Assembly (NCBI GenBank): GCA_947650365.1
Contig: OX393555.1
Span: 15,102,050-15,166,049, forward strand
Direction of reading: 5' to 3'
Length of the DNA stretch: 64,000 bases
Origin: Chamaelirium japonicum
Taxonomy: Eukaryota; Streptophyta; Magnoliopsida; Liliales; Melanthiaceae
Shown here: positions 13,647 to 26,100 of the stretch, piece by piece
How positions within the stretch are numbered: the stretch's first letter is position 1
Layout: every line of letters starts with the position of its first letter
Made by a program: the position numbers and the translations under genes
The notes under the pieces: generated by a model
Databases searched by the model: none
Told to the model about the DNA's origin: nothing
Seen by the model: only the letters and a program-made list of their open reading frames with translations

Positions 13647-14328
13647 TGTAACATCCGCCCCAAACACACAAGATATTGTCCGATTTGCCCGTGCTCGAAT
13701 GAGAACTTCCCAGGGTGGTCACCCATCCTAGTACTACTCTCGCCCGAGCACGCTTAACTACGGAGTTCTTACAAAATCCGTAGCGGCGCACGGCTTTAAA
13801 ACGCGTCTTCTATGTTTGGGAGGAAAAATTATATAAGCAGCACAAGATCTCCTTCTCTCCAGGCGATGTGGGGCTAACTCATAGCCTTGTACACCTCACC
13901 TCACCCCACCTCACCTCATCCATCTTGGCATTCCCGCCTCAGGAGTCTTGGCTCTTGGCTATTGGCCTATTGGATCTTGGTCATCACAATCCACCCCCCT
14001 TAGGGCTATACGTCCTCGTGTAGGGTTAGACCCCCCCCATTACGAGGAGAACCAGCTCTGATACCATTTTGTAACATTCACCCCAAACACATAAGATTGT
14101 GTCCACTTTGTCCGTGCCCGCACGAGAACTTCCTAGGGGGTCACCCATCCTGGTACTACTCTCGCCCGAGCACACTTAACTACGGAATCCCGAGCACGCT
14201 TAACTACGGATTCCGTAGTTAAGTGTGCTCGGGCGAGAGTAGTACCAGGATGGGTGACTCCCTGGGAAGTTCTCGTGCGGGCACGGGCAAAGTGGACAAA
14301 ATCTTATGTGTTTGGGGCGGATGTTACA
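13647..14328 (-). mobile_element. Cassandra (5S-rRNA-bearing TRIM), rearranged
   Basis: On the minus strand the 3' LTR is 13647-13893 (TGTACAAGG...GGATGTTACA). It contains a 5S rRNA-like block including the internal promoter region (AGTTAAGCGTGCTCGGGC, GTAGTACTAGGATGGGTGA). A purine tract, the complement of 13894-13917, precedes it. A perfect initiator-Met primer site (TGGTATCAGAGC) lies at 14055-14066. The 5' LTR starts at 14070, but its outer half is replaced by an inverted copy of its inner half: 14070-14190 and 14208-14328 form arms of 121 bp, about 95% identical, with a 17-bp loop. Flanks are AGAAC and AGAGC, a possible imperfect 5-bp target duplication. The element carries no protein, as is normal for Cassandra. 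Confidence 0.85.
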
Positions 14329-14690
14329 AGAGCTCCCAAGCTTTCTGGTTTTCAGACTAGTGAAGCCTACTCCACCCTCTGTTCACCTGTGTAAACATCC
14401 TCGGCCTGTTGAGAGTGGCTCAACTTCTTCAGAGATAGTGGATTCAAAGGTTGCGTCTTGCCACACGGAGACGTAGGCTTCGGCCAAACTTCGTCACCAC
14501 ATCCTGTGTCGACTCTCTCTCCCTCTCTTTATCTTTCTTTGTCTCTTTCTACTATACAGTGTCTGTGCGACAACTAAGCATTCGACAGCTCGATGCTTCA
14601 TATCATGCCACATCCCGAAGGGTAAAACCTTCAATCGACTATTGGAGGGGGACCGTACGATGGCCGTAATCGTCCCCCCCACTTGCTACC
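14329..14690. other. Continuation of the interrupted LTR-like sequence, then unclassified
   Basis: It probably continues the sequence that stops at 13646. A short CT-rich tract lies near 14512-14530. No gene is supported. Confidence 0.35.
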
Positions 14691-14694
14691 ACTG

Positions 14695-15105
14695 AAGGTA
14701 TAGTAATTGCGACTGCTTCATTTCCCTACCAGGTGATGACCTTTGTACATGCATGGAATGTGAGCGATCAATGGGGCTCTCTGTGAGTTAGTCCGATGAC
14801 AATGTGGGCATGTTGCATTGTACATGGATGGCGCTCTAGCTAGGGATGCCCTGGTAGTAGGTAAGTTGATTTCTGTGGAGGCCAATCCTGTGTTGATCGA
14901 ATACCAACAATTGTGGAGGCAGGTGGAAGGTGTTAGCATCCACTGGACTCCGATCTGCTAAGTTGACGGCTCACTGGCTAGCTCTTGATGCTCGGCTAAC
15001 TGGTGTTGGAGGGTACTAGGAATGTAATTTTCCATCTGTTCTTCAGGTTTTTGTCTATGAGGACTTACGGGCCATGTAGTCATGGCCCTATCTGGTTTAC
15101 CAAAA
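14695..15105 (+). mobile_element. LINE 3' fragment (RNase H end)
   Basis: The + strand reads GALARDALVVGKLISVEANP and then LWRQVEGVSIHWT, which parallels VRVRDALVLRKGI...LWHCLEGVTVRWV in the LINE at 55.8-57.6 kb. It ends in TTTACCAAAAAAAAG, like that element's CTACCAAAAAAAAAA tail. This is a 5'-truncated, decayed plant L1-type copy with internal stops. Confidence 0.6.
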
Positions 15106-15289
15106 AAAAGAAGAAGGCATGAAAGCTGATCTCAGCTGGGGGAACCTAGATGTTTTACCCAAACTAATTCCTGATAGTAGCTCAGCAATCCTAGTAGTAC
15201 TTCAGTTTCAGTTCTCGCCCAGCTGCTTCACATCCTCGAATAGACCAGCGAGGTAGCTCCCAGTGATATCGATGTCACAGCGACCCCCC

Positions 15290-15475
15290 TTGCAAAGTTT
15301 GAAATGTTAGCACAATACCGCCCTTTCGTCAGCTACTTAAATTTCTTATTTGGTAATTTTTATCTGATCAAAACTGAATGGAAGGGGGCAAAATATAGTT
15401 TTCAAACTGTAGGGGGGGTTAAATGTTTTTGAACTAAACTTCTTGGGGGCCAAAGTATAATTTACAAAAAAAAAA
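15290..15475. mobile_element. Small non-autonomous repeat (MITE-like) family M, copy 1
   Basis: The block GGTAATTTTTATCTGATCAAAACTG, then GGGGGCAAAATATAGTTT and CTTCTTGGGGGCCAAAGT, recurs in near-identical order at 22420-22545. The ends resemble each other in inverted orientation, but a target duplication was not identified. Confidence 0.45.
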
Positions 15476-16284
15476 AAACAGCTTTATAACTTAGAAAGGT
15501 CTTCCCTGATGAGTCACTTCATGTCCTCTATCTTTAGAAATTGGATTATTCTATGGGTTCCGAAATTCGGAATAAATGTTACTTCTTTTTGTAACAGAAT
15601 TAGTTCTTGATTTATTAATATAAATGGTTGGGGGCTGCCTAACGCTTTCTCCTCTATGAGGGGTTCTAAAAATAAATGTGTTGCTCCAGCAACAACAGCA
15701 ACAATAGTGGCATTTTTGTCGATATGTATAAGACCCGCACAACCTGAGGTTGACTCCTCTCATTTAACTTTAGGAAGCAACTGTACGATCTAGGCATCCA
15801 CCCGATCGTGAATGGCACTCACTCCGGCTGAGCCGCATCAGACGGTTGTTGTGCAAGTAACCAGACTTAGAGATAGGAGTTGCCCTCGCGTTTCATGACT
15901 CGTTGGTGGTTCCCTCCCCCATCAGCTTGGTCGAAATCTACTCCCATGTATTGGGATTCTCTCAGCCGTCCGATGTCCGACACATCTTGTATATCGTACA
16001 ACGAACGACTGTGATTGTCCACGTCAAGTTATGAACAAGAAGCTAGACAAACGAGTAGGCTTTATAGCATTAGTGGAGGGGCCCCACCGTCCTACATGGG
16101 TGACTTTGTTCTCATAGGACGAAGATATTTGAAGGTAAACCGCCGGACCCATCCTGGTTATCAAGCTCTCTAGTGCATTTGTAGGGAGAGAGTCCTTCGC
16201 CTTCGCGACTCCTCCCTTGTCTCGTCGATCTCTACAGGGCTTGTTCTTGTTGTTGAAGATGGCCTGACTCAAACCTTCTTCCTC
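15476..16284. other. Intergenic DNA, nothing recognised
   Basis: No credible gene or element boundary was found. Confidence 0.4.
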
Positions 16285-16421
16285 TTTGGTTCACAATTTT
16301 GGCTGACAGATCAAGTCGTGCACACAATCCAGGTTGTGCACATGACACATCTATGGATCAAGTCATGTGCATGACCCGTTTTGACCACGCAGGTTTGGTC
16401 TTTTCTAACTCGGTTTGGACT
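16285..16421 (+). mobile_element. Older LTR, left part (split by the copia element)
   Basis: Contains pairs of GTGCACAC/GTGCATGAC words and runs directly into the copia target site GGACT (16417-16421). It resumes at 21573. A related LTR with the same GCTTGT...CATCTGATCGTCTTTGCCC-type downstream part occurs at about 46.9-47.3 kb. Confidence 0.5.
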
Positions 16422-16451
16422 TGTGACAATCCCTAGCATGGAGAGGATGGA

Positions 16452-16499
<48 letters not shown>

Positions 16500-19400
16500 C
16501 TAGGGTTTTGGGAGAATGGATTGAGACCATCTCATTAGGCCAAGGGCCAAATATATATGAAAGATACAAGAAAAAGAACAAAGGGTATCCTATACAGGTA
16601 ATCTACGGGTATGTGTATCTCAACAATATACACTATCACTAACAATCACTAATAGCCCCCCTCAAACTCAAGGTGGGTCATACACCATGAGTTTGCTAAG
16701 CAGAAACTGAAAACGTGGAGCAGGGTGTGACTTCGTGAAGAAGTCAGCGATCTGATCTCCAGAGGAAACAAAGGGGAGAGAGATGGTCCCGGCCTCATAC
16801 TCCTGGTGAGAGTAGTAGCAATCGAGCTCGATGTGCTTCGTCCTCTCGTGGAAGACTGGGTTGGTGACAATCTGTATTGCACTCCGGTTGTCACAGTGAA
16901 GGGATGTAGGTCCAGAGATCTCAACCCCTAGATCTCCAAGGAGACGTCGCAAGTGAACAATCTCTTTGGTAGTAGAGGCCATAGCTCGAAACTCTGCTTC
17001 AGTACTAGAGAGAGAGACAACGCTCTGCTTCTTGCTGCGCCATGATATGAGAGAATCTCCAAGAAATAAGCAATAGCCAGTGGTCGATCGACGAGTAGTC
17101 GGATCACCAGCCCAGTCAGCATCCGAGTAGGCACGTAGGACCAGAGGAGAAGTCGATGATAGGAAGAGCGACCGCGTGATAGTGCCTCGGAGATAACGAA
17201 GAAGTCGAAGAAGGGCATCGTAGTGAGCAGAGCGAGGGGCTTCGACAAACTGGCTAACGATGCTAACGGTGTGAGTAATGTCAGGCCTGGTGATGCAGAG
17301 GTAAACCAACTGACCAACGATCTGTCGGTACCGAGTAGGATCTGAGAGAGGCTCACCATCGGTGGGACGGAGCTTCACGTGAAGCTCGAGAGGGGTGACA
17401 ACGGAGCGATCATCGGAAAGTGCAGCTCGACTGAGTATGTCGGCTGTGTACTTCTGCTGAGATAGCAGAATCCCTCGCTCACTGTGGGCGATCATCGGAA
17501 AGTGCAGCTCGACTGAGTATGTCGGCTGTGTACTTCTGCTGAGATAGCAGAATCCCTCGCTCACTGTGGGCGATCTCTAGCCCAAGGAAGTAGCGAAGAG
17601 GACCTAAATCCTTCATTTGAAACCGGCGCCGAAAATGCTATTGAAGGAAAGTGATGGCAGCCGAGTCATCACCTGTGATGATCATGTCGTCGACGTATAA
17701 TAGGAGAATCGCCCTGCCCTGAGGAGATGACCGCACAAAAAGCGAGTGGTCCTGCGAGCTCTCAATGTAGCCGATCTCGGTGACAGCTCGTCGGAAACAC
17801 TTAAACCAAGCTCGAGAGGTTTGCTTGAGCCCCTAGATAGCTCGACGGAGGCGACAAACATGCTGGGGAGGAGTATGCAAACCAGGGGGTGGCTGCATGT
17901 AGACGACCTCTGAAAGATCACCATGAAGAAAGGCATTCTTTATGTCCATCTGGAGAAGAGGCCATCGACGGACTGCTGTAACTGCTAGAAGTGCACGAAC
18001 AGAGGTCATCTGATCTATAGGTGCGAAAGTCTCCTCGTAGTCTATTCCGTATGCCTGAGTGAAGCCACGAGCCACCAACCGAGCATTGTGTCGCTCAATG
18101 GAACCATCAGGTCGCCGCTTGACCTTATAGACCCACCGGCAACTGACAGGCTCAATACCAACAGGAAGGAGGACAATGTCCCAAGTCTGAGTCTGCTCAA
18201 ATGCCTGAAATTCCTTGCTCATAGCCTGTCACCACTAAGGGGACTGGATGGCCTCCCGGTACGACCGAGGCTCCTGGTCTGTGTGAAGGGCTGCAAGAAA
18301 GGCTGTAAACTAAGGCAAGTAGGAGGTGACCGTGGCAAAACCAAAACGGTCAGGTGGGCCAGAGCTAAAGCTGAAGCGATCAGGTGGGTGGTGCTCGGGC
18401 TGAGGGTAGCGTAGCGGCGGGCGAGGATCCATGACCGGTGACGTCGGACTGGGTGTAGCAGACGGAGTACCAGAGACATCGGGAGTATGAGGAAGACCTA
18501 CGGAAGTACTCGGTGACGGAGGAGAGGAGGGGACAGAGGAAGACTCCGTGGAAGAATCACTAGAAACGAGGGGAGAAGTAAAGCTGGGTGAGAGGGGTGA
18601 TAAAAGAGGCTCGAAAGTCGGAGACAGAGTGGGAGGAGTCTCCAAGAAGGTGAGGTCCTGAGCTGCAGAGGAGTAATAAGGGGCATCCTCGACGAAGGAG
18701 ACGTGTCGAGAGATGTGAAGGTGACGAGTCAAGGGGTATAGCAACGATAACCCTTGTGCTCGGTGCTGATTCCTAGGAGGATACATTTAATTGCATGTTC
18801 GGACAACTTTGTGCGCTCATGGGGCGAAAGAAGAATGAAACAGGTGCATCCGAAGGTACGAAGCAGACTATAGTCAGGAGGGGAAGAGAAAAGATGCTCG
18901 TGGGGAGATGTACCACCCGGGAGAATAGACGAAGGGGTGATGTTGATGAGGTTGACTGAGGTCAAGACAGCCTCAGCCCAGAAAGTGCGTGGAACAGAAG
19001 CAGAGAGAAGAAGAACACACGACATCTCAAGGATATGACGGTGCTTCCTCTCGGCTACTCCGTTTTGTTCGTGTGTGTGAGGATAGGAGTGCTCGAATAG
19101 AGTCCCATGGGACTGAAGAAGTGTCCGCATAACAGTGGAGAGATACTCGAGGGCGCAATCAGACCGAAAGGTCTTGATTCGACAACCGAACTGTGTGTGC
19201 ACCATCGAGGTGAAGATCTGGTAAACCTGAGGAATCTCAGAGCGGTTCTGAAGAAGGTAGACCCAAGTGTATCGGTTGAAGTCATCGATGAAAAAGATAT
19301 AGTAGCCATAGACACACATCGAAGGAAGAGGTGCAGGACCCCAGATATCGGAGTGCACTAGGTCAAAAGGAGCAGAACTCTGAGAGGTACTAGAAGGAAA

Positions 19401-21572
19401 AGGTAAGGCTGTAGCTTTGGCAAGCTTGCAACCTGTACAAGTAGATAAAGAAGAAAAGGAGCAAGGACCTAGAGCTCCAGTCTGGAGTAAACTCTTGAGT
19501 CGAGACTCAGAAATGTGGCCGAGTCTTCGATGCCACAAGTCGGCATCGGAAGAAGCTAAACTACAGACGCCGGAAGGGGGAATGAGGGGAAGATGGAGAT
19601 GATCGAGGTGGTACAGCCCGCCTGACCTACGACCAGCGCCAATGACCCGTCCGGTACGAGGATCCTTCACAACACAAGAAGAAGGGGAAATAGTCACAAC
19701 ACATCCGGAGTCACAGAGGCTGCTAACAGAGATGAGCTGCATGCGAAGCTGGGGAACATGCAACACAGTAGGTAAAGAAAGACGACCGCTCGGCTCTGTA
19801 GTGGCGGTAATCGATCCACACTGCGAGATGGCTAAAGAAGAGCCATTGGCAGTATGTATCGACGGGATGTGCGGTGCCGGTCTGCAATCGGTAAGCAGGG
19901 AAGCATTGGAAGTCATGTGATGGGAGGCCCCAGAGTTCAGAATCCAAGTAGCGAAGGTACCGGGAGTGGCAAAGCGAGTAGAAGAACTAGAGGCGCTGGA
20001 AGCCTCGGCAGAGTTGAAGCTCGCCTGCTGGTCTAGGCAGAACTGGAGCTGTGCAAGCTGCTGCTGAAGGAGCTGAGTAGTGGCAGGACCGTCCAAGGAG
20101 CCCCAGGGTGAGGATGGAACCGTGCGAGGAGAGGACGGAGCAGTAGCGGCAGCAGCAGTGGAGCCAACAGGTCGACCACGTCCTCGGGGTCCCTGTCTCT
20201 TCTCGAGATGCAGCTTCCAACATGTGGCTACAACATGACCTGGTTTGTGGCAGTGAGTGCACACAAACCGATCGCGTCCAGAGCAGAGGTAAAAGAGGCA
20301 GCCGGGACTGCAGCGGGGACGCCAGTGTGGCTGGAGGAGTCGGCCATGGCGGCTTACTCGGTGCAAACAGAGAGGGTCAATGCAAACAGAGAGGAATCCG
20401 GCGAGGTCGGAGTCGATCCGGGTCCGACGAGGTGTTGTGGGTCAGATCTGATAGGGATGTGCGAGGTGGCCGCTCTTGTTCTTCATACCAAGCACCAAGG
20501 AAGAAAGAGGAGAGATCCGAACGGCTAGAGATGCAGATCCGGGTCGTGGCTCAGATCCGCAAAGATTCCAGTAATCGCGAAGCCGTATGAGAATCGGACG
20601 CCCACGAACACAACGCTGACTTCTCCGGCCAATCCAAAGCGAGAAGACGGTCGTCGTGAACAAAAAACCTCTCGATCAATGGAGAATCCGGAGGAAATGG
20701 GGATTGGCCGTCGAATCTTACTCGAACGAAACACCACCACCACGCCGGAGATCAGATCGGATCTAGGGCACGATCGCCGGGGGGACAGAGAAGATCGCCA
20801 CAGAAGAAACCCTCGAAACCCTCGGAATCCGGTCGTGGCTCAAATCCGCCGGTCGAAGGTCCAGATCGGTGGGTCGCAGGGGAGGAGTCCGGAGTCCGGA
20901 GGAGGATCCGACCAGATCTGGTGCAGATCTGGTGGCAGGGCAGGGGAGGATGCTCACGCCGGAGCTGACGCCGGAGATGACCAGATCTGGTGGCAGCAGA
21001 AGATGCTCACGCCGGAGCTGACGCCGGAGCAACGCGTCCGAACGACGTTGAGGAGGCTCACGTAGGAGGAGGAGGAGCAGTCCGGCGAGGGAGATCTGGA
21101 AGGAGGAGCAGTCCGGTGAGGGGGCTATTCCGATCTGAGGAGGAGCAGTCCGGCGATCTGGAAGGAGGATGAGACGACTGCAGATCCGATCTGGAAGGAG
21201 AACCAGTCCGATTTGAGGCAGTCCGGCGAGGGAGATCAGATCTGTGCCGGATCTGAGGCTGTGGCCGGGGAAGGAGCCCCGGGAAATGAAGGACTGTGCT
21301 GCGTCGAGGCCGGATCTGAGCATGAGATATGTGGATCTCGTCGGAGGGTCAGATCTCGTCGGAGAACCTCAGGATCATGCGCTCTAATACCATGCGACAA
21401 TCCCTAGCATGGAGAGAATGGAGAGGGAGAGAGAGAGAGAGAGACCATCTCATTAGGCCAAGGGCCAAATATATATGAAAGATACAAGAAAAAGAACAAA
21501 GGGTATCCTATACATGTAATTTACGGGTATGTGTATCTCAACAATATACACTATCACTAACAATCACTAACT
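16422..21572 (-). mobile_element. Near full-length Ty1-copia retrotransposon fossil
   Basis: LTRs at 16422-16654 and 21393-21572; the size difference is mostly a GA microsatellite. The element is flanked by GGACT on both sides. A primer site matching initiator Met (one change from TGGTATCAGAGC) lies at 21381-21392 on the minus strand, and a purine tract abuts the left LTR. Going 5' to 3' on the minus strand: a gag region with a CCHC knuckle (CTHCHKPGHVVATC), protease (LNSGASHHM), integrase (HRRLGH, DLVHSDIWGP), reverse transcriptase (CRWVYKVKRRPDGS, FLHGDLSEVVYM) and RNase H (STEAEFRAMAS, HIELDCYY). Outside the microsatellite the LTRs differ at about 4 of 160 positions, so insertion is fairly recent, perhaps around a million years. 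The reading frame is broken in a few places. Size and short LTRs suggest the Ale/Retrofit lineage. Confidence 0.92.
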
Positions 21573-22270
21573 GGACTCATCACTTGACGGATTTCAGATC
21601 CATTTCGACCGTTGGATGAGGAATTCGAGAGAGATCTATTGTAAACCTAATTGTCAATATATAAAAGTGAATCTAGGTTTTTGAAAGAAGAGAAAACATT
21701 GTTTTCTTTGAGGGAGGCTTGGTGAAGCTTTGAAGAGGAAGGAGGTGCTTTCGGCGAAGGGAGTTGAGCGTTGTTGGAGTTGAGCGTTGCTTGTAACTCT
21801 ATTTGGTTCTTCATTATCATGAATCATCTGATCGTCTTTGCCCATGGTTTTTCCCGCAAGAGTTTCCGCATATATCTCTCATCTCCCCTCTATTATTGAT
21901 TTGTGATTGTTTTATCTTTGCTTTTTCTATTTCTCTATTTGTGTTTGGTTGCTTGTTCTGCATTGATCCATCGGAGGATCATTTGTGCGATTGATTTTTG
22001 TGGACCTATCGTGGTTGGAACGAATCGGTATCGAACTGTTCATCCGGTATCATCTAGCAGGATCTGCAACACATGTGCTTCAGCACCAAGAATGACCGAG
22101 GTTGAAGTAGTACTACTACCCATGATCTCGGATCTCATCGTTCGTCTACTCAAGCGTCGTCTTCTTCATTGTCCAAGGATGCATCGATTATGGATCGGAT
22201 CGTTGCACGAGGAAACTTGCGTCAACAACATCGACATGTAAATCCGAATCGTCATCTCCTGGCATGTTAT
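21573..22270 (+). mobile_element. Older LTR, right part
   Basis: Continuation of the sequence interrupted at 16421; it starts with the duplicated GGACT. The stretch GTTGAGCGTTGCTTG and GATCGTCTTTGCCCATGG matches the LTR at about 46.98-47.08 kb. No primer site or gag was recognised after it, so it may be a solo LTR. Confidence 0.5.
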
Positions 22271-22399
22271 GGCCAGAGGTAAAACTTGATTCCTATCTTC
22301 CACTTTAATCGTTATGCTGATCGATCTTAAAGTTAATGGTTTTCAATCATGTAGAGAGCATGCTTGTATGCAGTTATTTCTTACAAGCACAATATTCCC

Positions 22400-22545
22400 T
22401 TTTCTCAACTACTAAATATCCATTTTTGGTAATTTCTCTCTAATAAAAACTGGATTGAAGGGGGCAAAATGTAGTTTATTAATATAGGGGGGTTAAGTGA
22501 TTTTGTGTTAAACTTCATGGGAATAAAGTTTAATTTACCTTCTTT
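22400..22545. mobile_element. Family M repeat, copy 2
   Basis: Matches 15340-15475 in order and orientation (GGTAATTTCTCTCTAATAAA, GGGGGCAAAATGTAGTTT, TTAAACTTCATGGG). Confidence 0.45.
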
Positions 22546-23188
22546 CTTCGTAACCTTTATTCCTTGGGTCCTCAATTTGGACACAGTTGGTGAGATATTC
22601 GAAGTTGAAACTACATGAGTTTGTGCACGCAGCTTTCTAGGATGAGTTGCTCCACAAGAGAAACTTTCAACCGGTGCAGTCGAAACTCATCCCACGCAAC
22701 CAAATAGTGGGGTTTAGCCAGAACGCATGAGTTGCAATTCCTCCCAACCAAACAGGCCCTTAGATTCATCATAATCCAAACCCAAAGCAACAGAACATTT
22801 CTGATACCCACATGGACAATCATGGCTTAAGTTATCCATCTTCCAAATAGTTCATCAAATGATTAAAGTGGTTGTAACATTAATAACAAAATCAAGCACA
22901 GTACTTAGCAAAGTAGATGGAAATTGTGGCATCCAAGAAAGCTCATGCAAACCAATGGCTCTCTTGTCATATAAACAATGTGTCAAGCTTGATCCATTTC
23001 AAGCACCAAGTATACATCCAGACTAAGAATTCTTGAACCCAAGAATGCTAACCCCCCCCCCCCCCCCTTTGTGGAAACAAGAAACAAATCCTGTACATTG
23101 CTTCGTTCTTTTTCATCAATCCATCTTTACAGTAAGAACCACACAACACACCACAAACAACTGATACTTATCAATAGAAACATATCTT
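22546..23188 (-). other. 3' flank of the BTB gene
   Basis: Downstream of the BTB stop codon at 23189-23191 on the minus strand. It holds a 16-nt C run (23052-23067) and probably the 3' untranslated region. I could not place the polyadenylation site with confidence. Confidence 0.5.
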
Positions 23189-26100
23189 TCAGAACCCCTT
23201 CCATGCAGCAAGAACCTCTTGAAAGGCCTCAGCTATGAGCTCCCTATCTGCACTAAGCAGAAATGCATTGAAATCGTCGCGGATCTCGAAGACCTTCGCA
23301 AAGTTCACCAGATACCTCATGCAGCCGCTCTTCAGCCTCGGTAATCGGTACAGATGCGCGGTCTGGAGCCTCTCGAGCACGTTCTTGGTATCGATATCCT
23401 CCAGAAGGCTCTCGTGGCACGCCTCCTTGAGGTCGGAGATGTCGTACTTGTCGGCGGCTCGGAGGAGGGCGAGGCGGTGGGTGAGGAACTCCTCGGCCCG
23501 GAAGTTGCCGTATATGTTGTTGAGGAAGGCCTGGCACGCGTCGAACGACATGTCGGAGATGTCCACAGCCGACAGCTCCTTCTCCCTGAGGTTGTGGGAG
23601 AACATGCTCCGGAAGACGGGGGACCGGGTGGCGAGGACGGCGCGGTGGGCCCCGATGCTGCCGTCGGTGGCGTTGATCGTGATGTCGGTGTGGATGCCCT
23701 CGGACAGCATTCGGCCGAGGGAGGTGAGGGCGGTCGCAACGGAGTGCTTCTCGATGTGGTACCCGGCCCAGATGGAGGAGGGCTCTCCACCCTGTGTTTT
23801 GAAACGGGGATTAGAGTTGGAAAACTACAATGGAGATCTCAGAGCATGAGAACTATGCCTTTGAATCATCATTCATGAAAAAAAGGTTGTTGAGAGTGAA
23901 ATTATTGGACTGGTAGGATCCAAATCTTATGGTACGGATCACTGAATGAAAAAATGATTTGTTTCGGGGATCATCGATGATGACAATTCCCTTTATATTA
24001 TGCCCATCTGATATTTTCAGTGTGCAACAAGGACTTGGACCTATGCTACTGGCTTAAGACCCCAAGAAAGCATAGGAAATTTTCCCGAAACCTTTCGGCC
24101 AATGGACCCACATCGGGCTCGGACTAATTCCTCTGGGAATACGCACCGACGCACTCGGAAGTTTCCCTCCACACTCCTCGGTAAACCGAGGGGGGGGGGT
24201 GGGGGTTGAAATTGAACTATCCCTGGGCGTCCATAGATTCAGATGGTCCAAAATAAGGGAGTCTCGGATCATGGCGAAGTTGCACCTTTCTGATTTTAGA
24301 TTCTTAGGAGCCTAGGAGGATTTGTTCCCTATCCCAAGGTGTTACTTTCTGGAGAGACCGATGTCAGATCAAGTGCCAATTATTTTAAAGTTTTCGGCTC
24401 GTAGAACTTGTCACAAACATTTAGCTTTGAAATGATATAGCTGAAGAAGAAGGGTTATTACTAAATGGTGTTGGGTTGATGGCAAGGGGTTTTTAAAGTA
24501 AGGATGAGGCTATATACAGCCCATATTTTACCTTAGCCAGCTCACGTATAAAGAATCCCCCCCCCTCTGCCCGGGCCAAAGGCAACCCTTGTCTAATGAA
24601 CACCCCACCTTTTTCCTCTATTGTGTCCGTACAACCGCCACCATCGCCCTTCAGTCTCCGCCTCCTTCCTCATCATTCCCTTCTTCTTCCTCCTCCCTCC
24701 TCCTTCCTCCTACTCTTTCCTTTCTTCTTCTTCCTCCTCCTCTTCTTTCCTTCTTCCTCCTCTTCCCCTCTTCTTCCTCATCCTCTTCTTGGACTGTTAA
24801 CGGATAGTCCCACATCGGTAAGGGAGGCACCCATCACCGGCTTAATATACTCGTTGTGGACCTCCCCTTACAACCCGGGTTTTGAGGTGTGAGGGTATCT
24901 AACATGGTATCAGAGCTAGCCCGTCTCCTGCTCCTGCTCCCGCTTCGGGTGCTCCCCACCGATCGTGCCTTGCCATGTGTGCTCCGCATGGGAGGACCCT
25001 TGCCACGCGTGCTCCGCGTGAGGAGGAGTGTTAACGGATAGTCCCACATCTGTAAGAGAGGCACCCATCACCCGCTTAATATACTCGTTGTGGACCTCCC
25101 CTTACAACCTGGGTTTTGAGGTGTGAGGGTATCTAACATGGACACTATGACACACAGCCACTTCAGGCTTAATGCCCCTTCTGTTCATTTGTTCATGGAG
25201 GACGGATATTATGTAGATGCATTCAGCCTCCATGGCCTGGAGTGGCCAAGTGTCGTGGTTTCTAGAAAAAGGAGAAAGAAGAAGGGGAGGAAAAAGGAAG
25301 AGGAAAAGAGGAGGAAGAAGGGGATATTATGTAGATGCATTCAGCCTCCATGGCCTGGAGTGGCCAAGTGTCGTGGTTTCTAGAAAAAGGAGAAAGAAGA
25401 AGGGGAGGAAAAAGGAAGAGGAAAAGAGGAGGAAGAAGGGGAGGGTGGAGTAAGAAAGAGGAGGGAGAAGGAAGGAGATGTGCTGTTGGGTTGCTGACTG
25501 CGAAGGTGGGAGTTAGCCTGCACATGGCCTACAACGATGGCAGCGGGTTGACATGGGGACATGTTGGGTATTTTCAAATTTAAGTTAGGGCTGCCTATAG
25601 TATTTCGTGGGTTGTATATAGCCTCACCCTTAGAGTAAAGAGTTGCATGACATTCTTCATTCATAATCTTTGGATGGTAAAGTGCAAGATCGGACAAACC
25701 TACTCTCCTTAATGATGCCGCTTGTTGGGATGGATGAAAGGAGAAAGCGAGTTTGTCTTATCAAGATTATGGAGTATGTCTTAGCAGAATTGTGCTTCTA
25801 GAGAAACTTGCAAGGCTAACATTTAGGAAAAGCCCCGTTGCAAAGAAAATATATAAAGACAACAGTCTATGGCGTTTTGGTTTGAAGGAGGGAGACAATA
25901 CTGCCTATGTCCACAAAAGTGCTAATGCCTGCCAAGAAGGGGAAGTGGTCAATGATCTAGAAGATGGAAACCTGGCATTCACAAATCATTTCATTGCATT
26001 TTAGGTTTCGCCAAGGTCTGGTAGGTTGAAGAGACTTGGAATGCTCACACCTCAATCCTCTAAGTTGTAGCAAGGCTGGGGATTTCAAGAACCTATTATT

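Larger units (their letters stand above)
24505..25634. mobile_element. TIR element family P, copy 1, carrying a nested TRIM
   Basis: The ends are inverted repeats of about 35 bp: AGGATGAGGCTATATACAGC at the left and the complement of GTTGTATATAGCCTCACCCT at the right. Two more copies lie at 52691-53353 and 53799-54519. The interior is a pyrimidine-rich stretch (TTCCTCCT words), the TRIM, and a purine-rich stretch. A 118-bp segment is tandemly duplicated at 25204-25321/25322-25439. No coding capacity was recognised. The superfamily is uncertain because no clean target duplication was found. Confidence 0.7.

Noticed and set aside
13700-14290. 5S ribosomal RNA genes (three 5S-like segments)
   Set aside because: Each segment lies inside a Cassandra LTR, with primer site and purine tract in place; the spacing and orientation are not those of a 5S array.
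23235-23878. Long open frames opposite BTB exon 4
   Set aside because: They are shadows of a GC-rich exon; only the minus-strand frame has family similarity and fits splicing.
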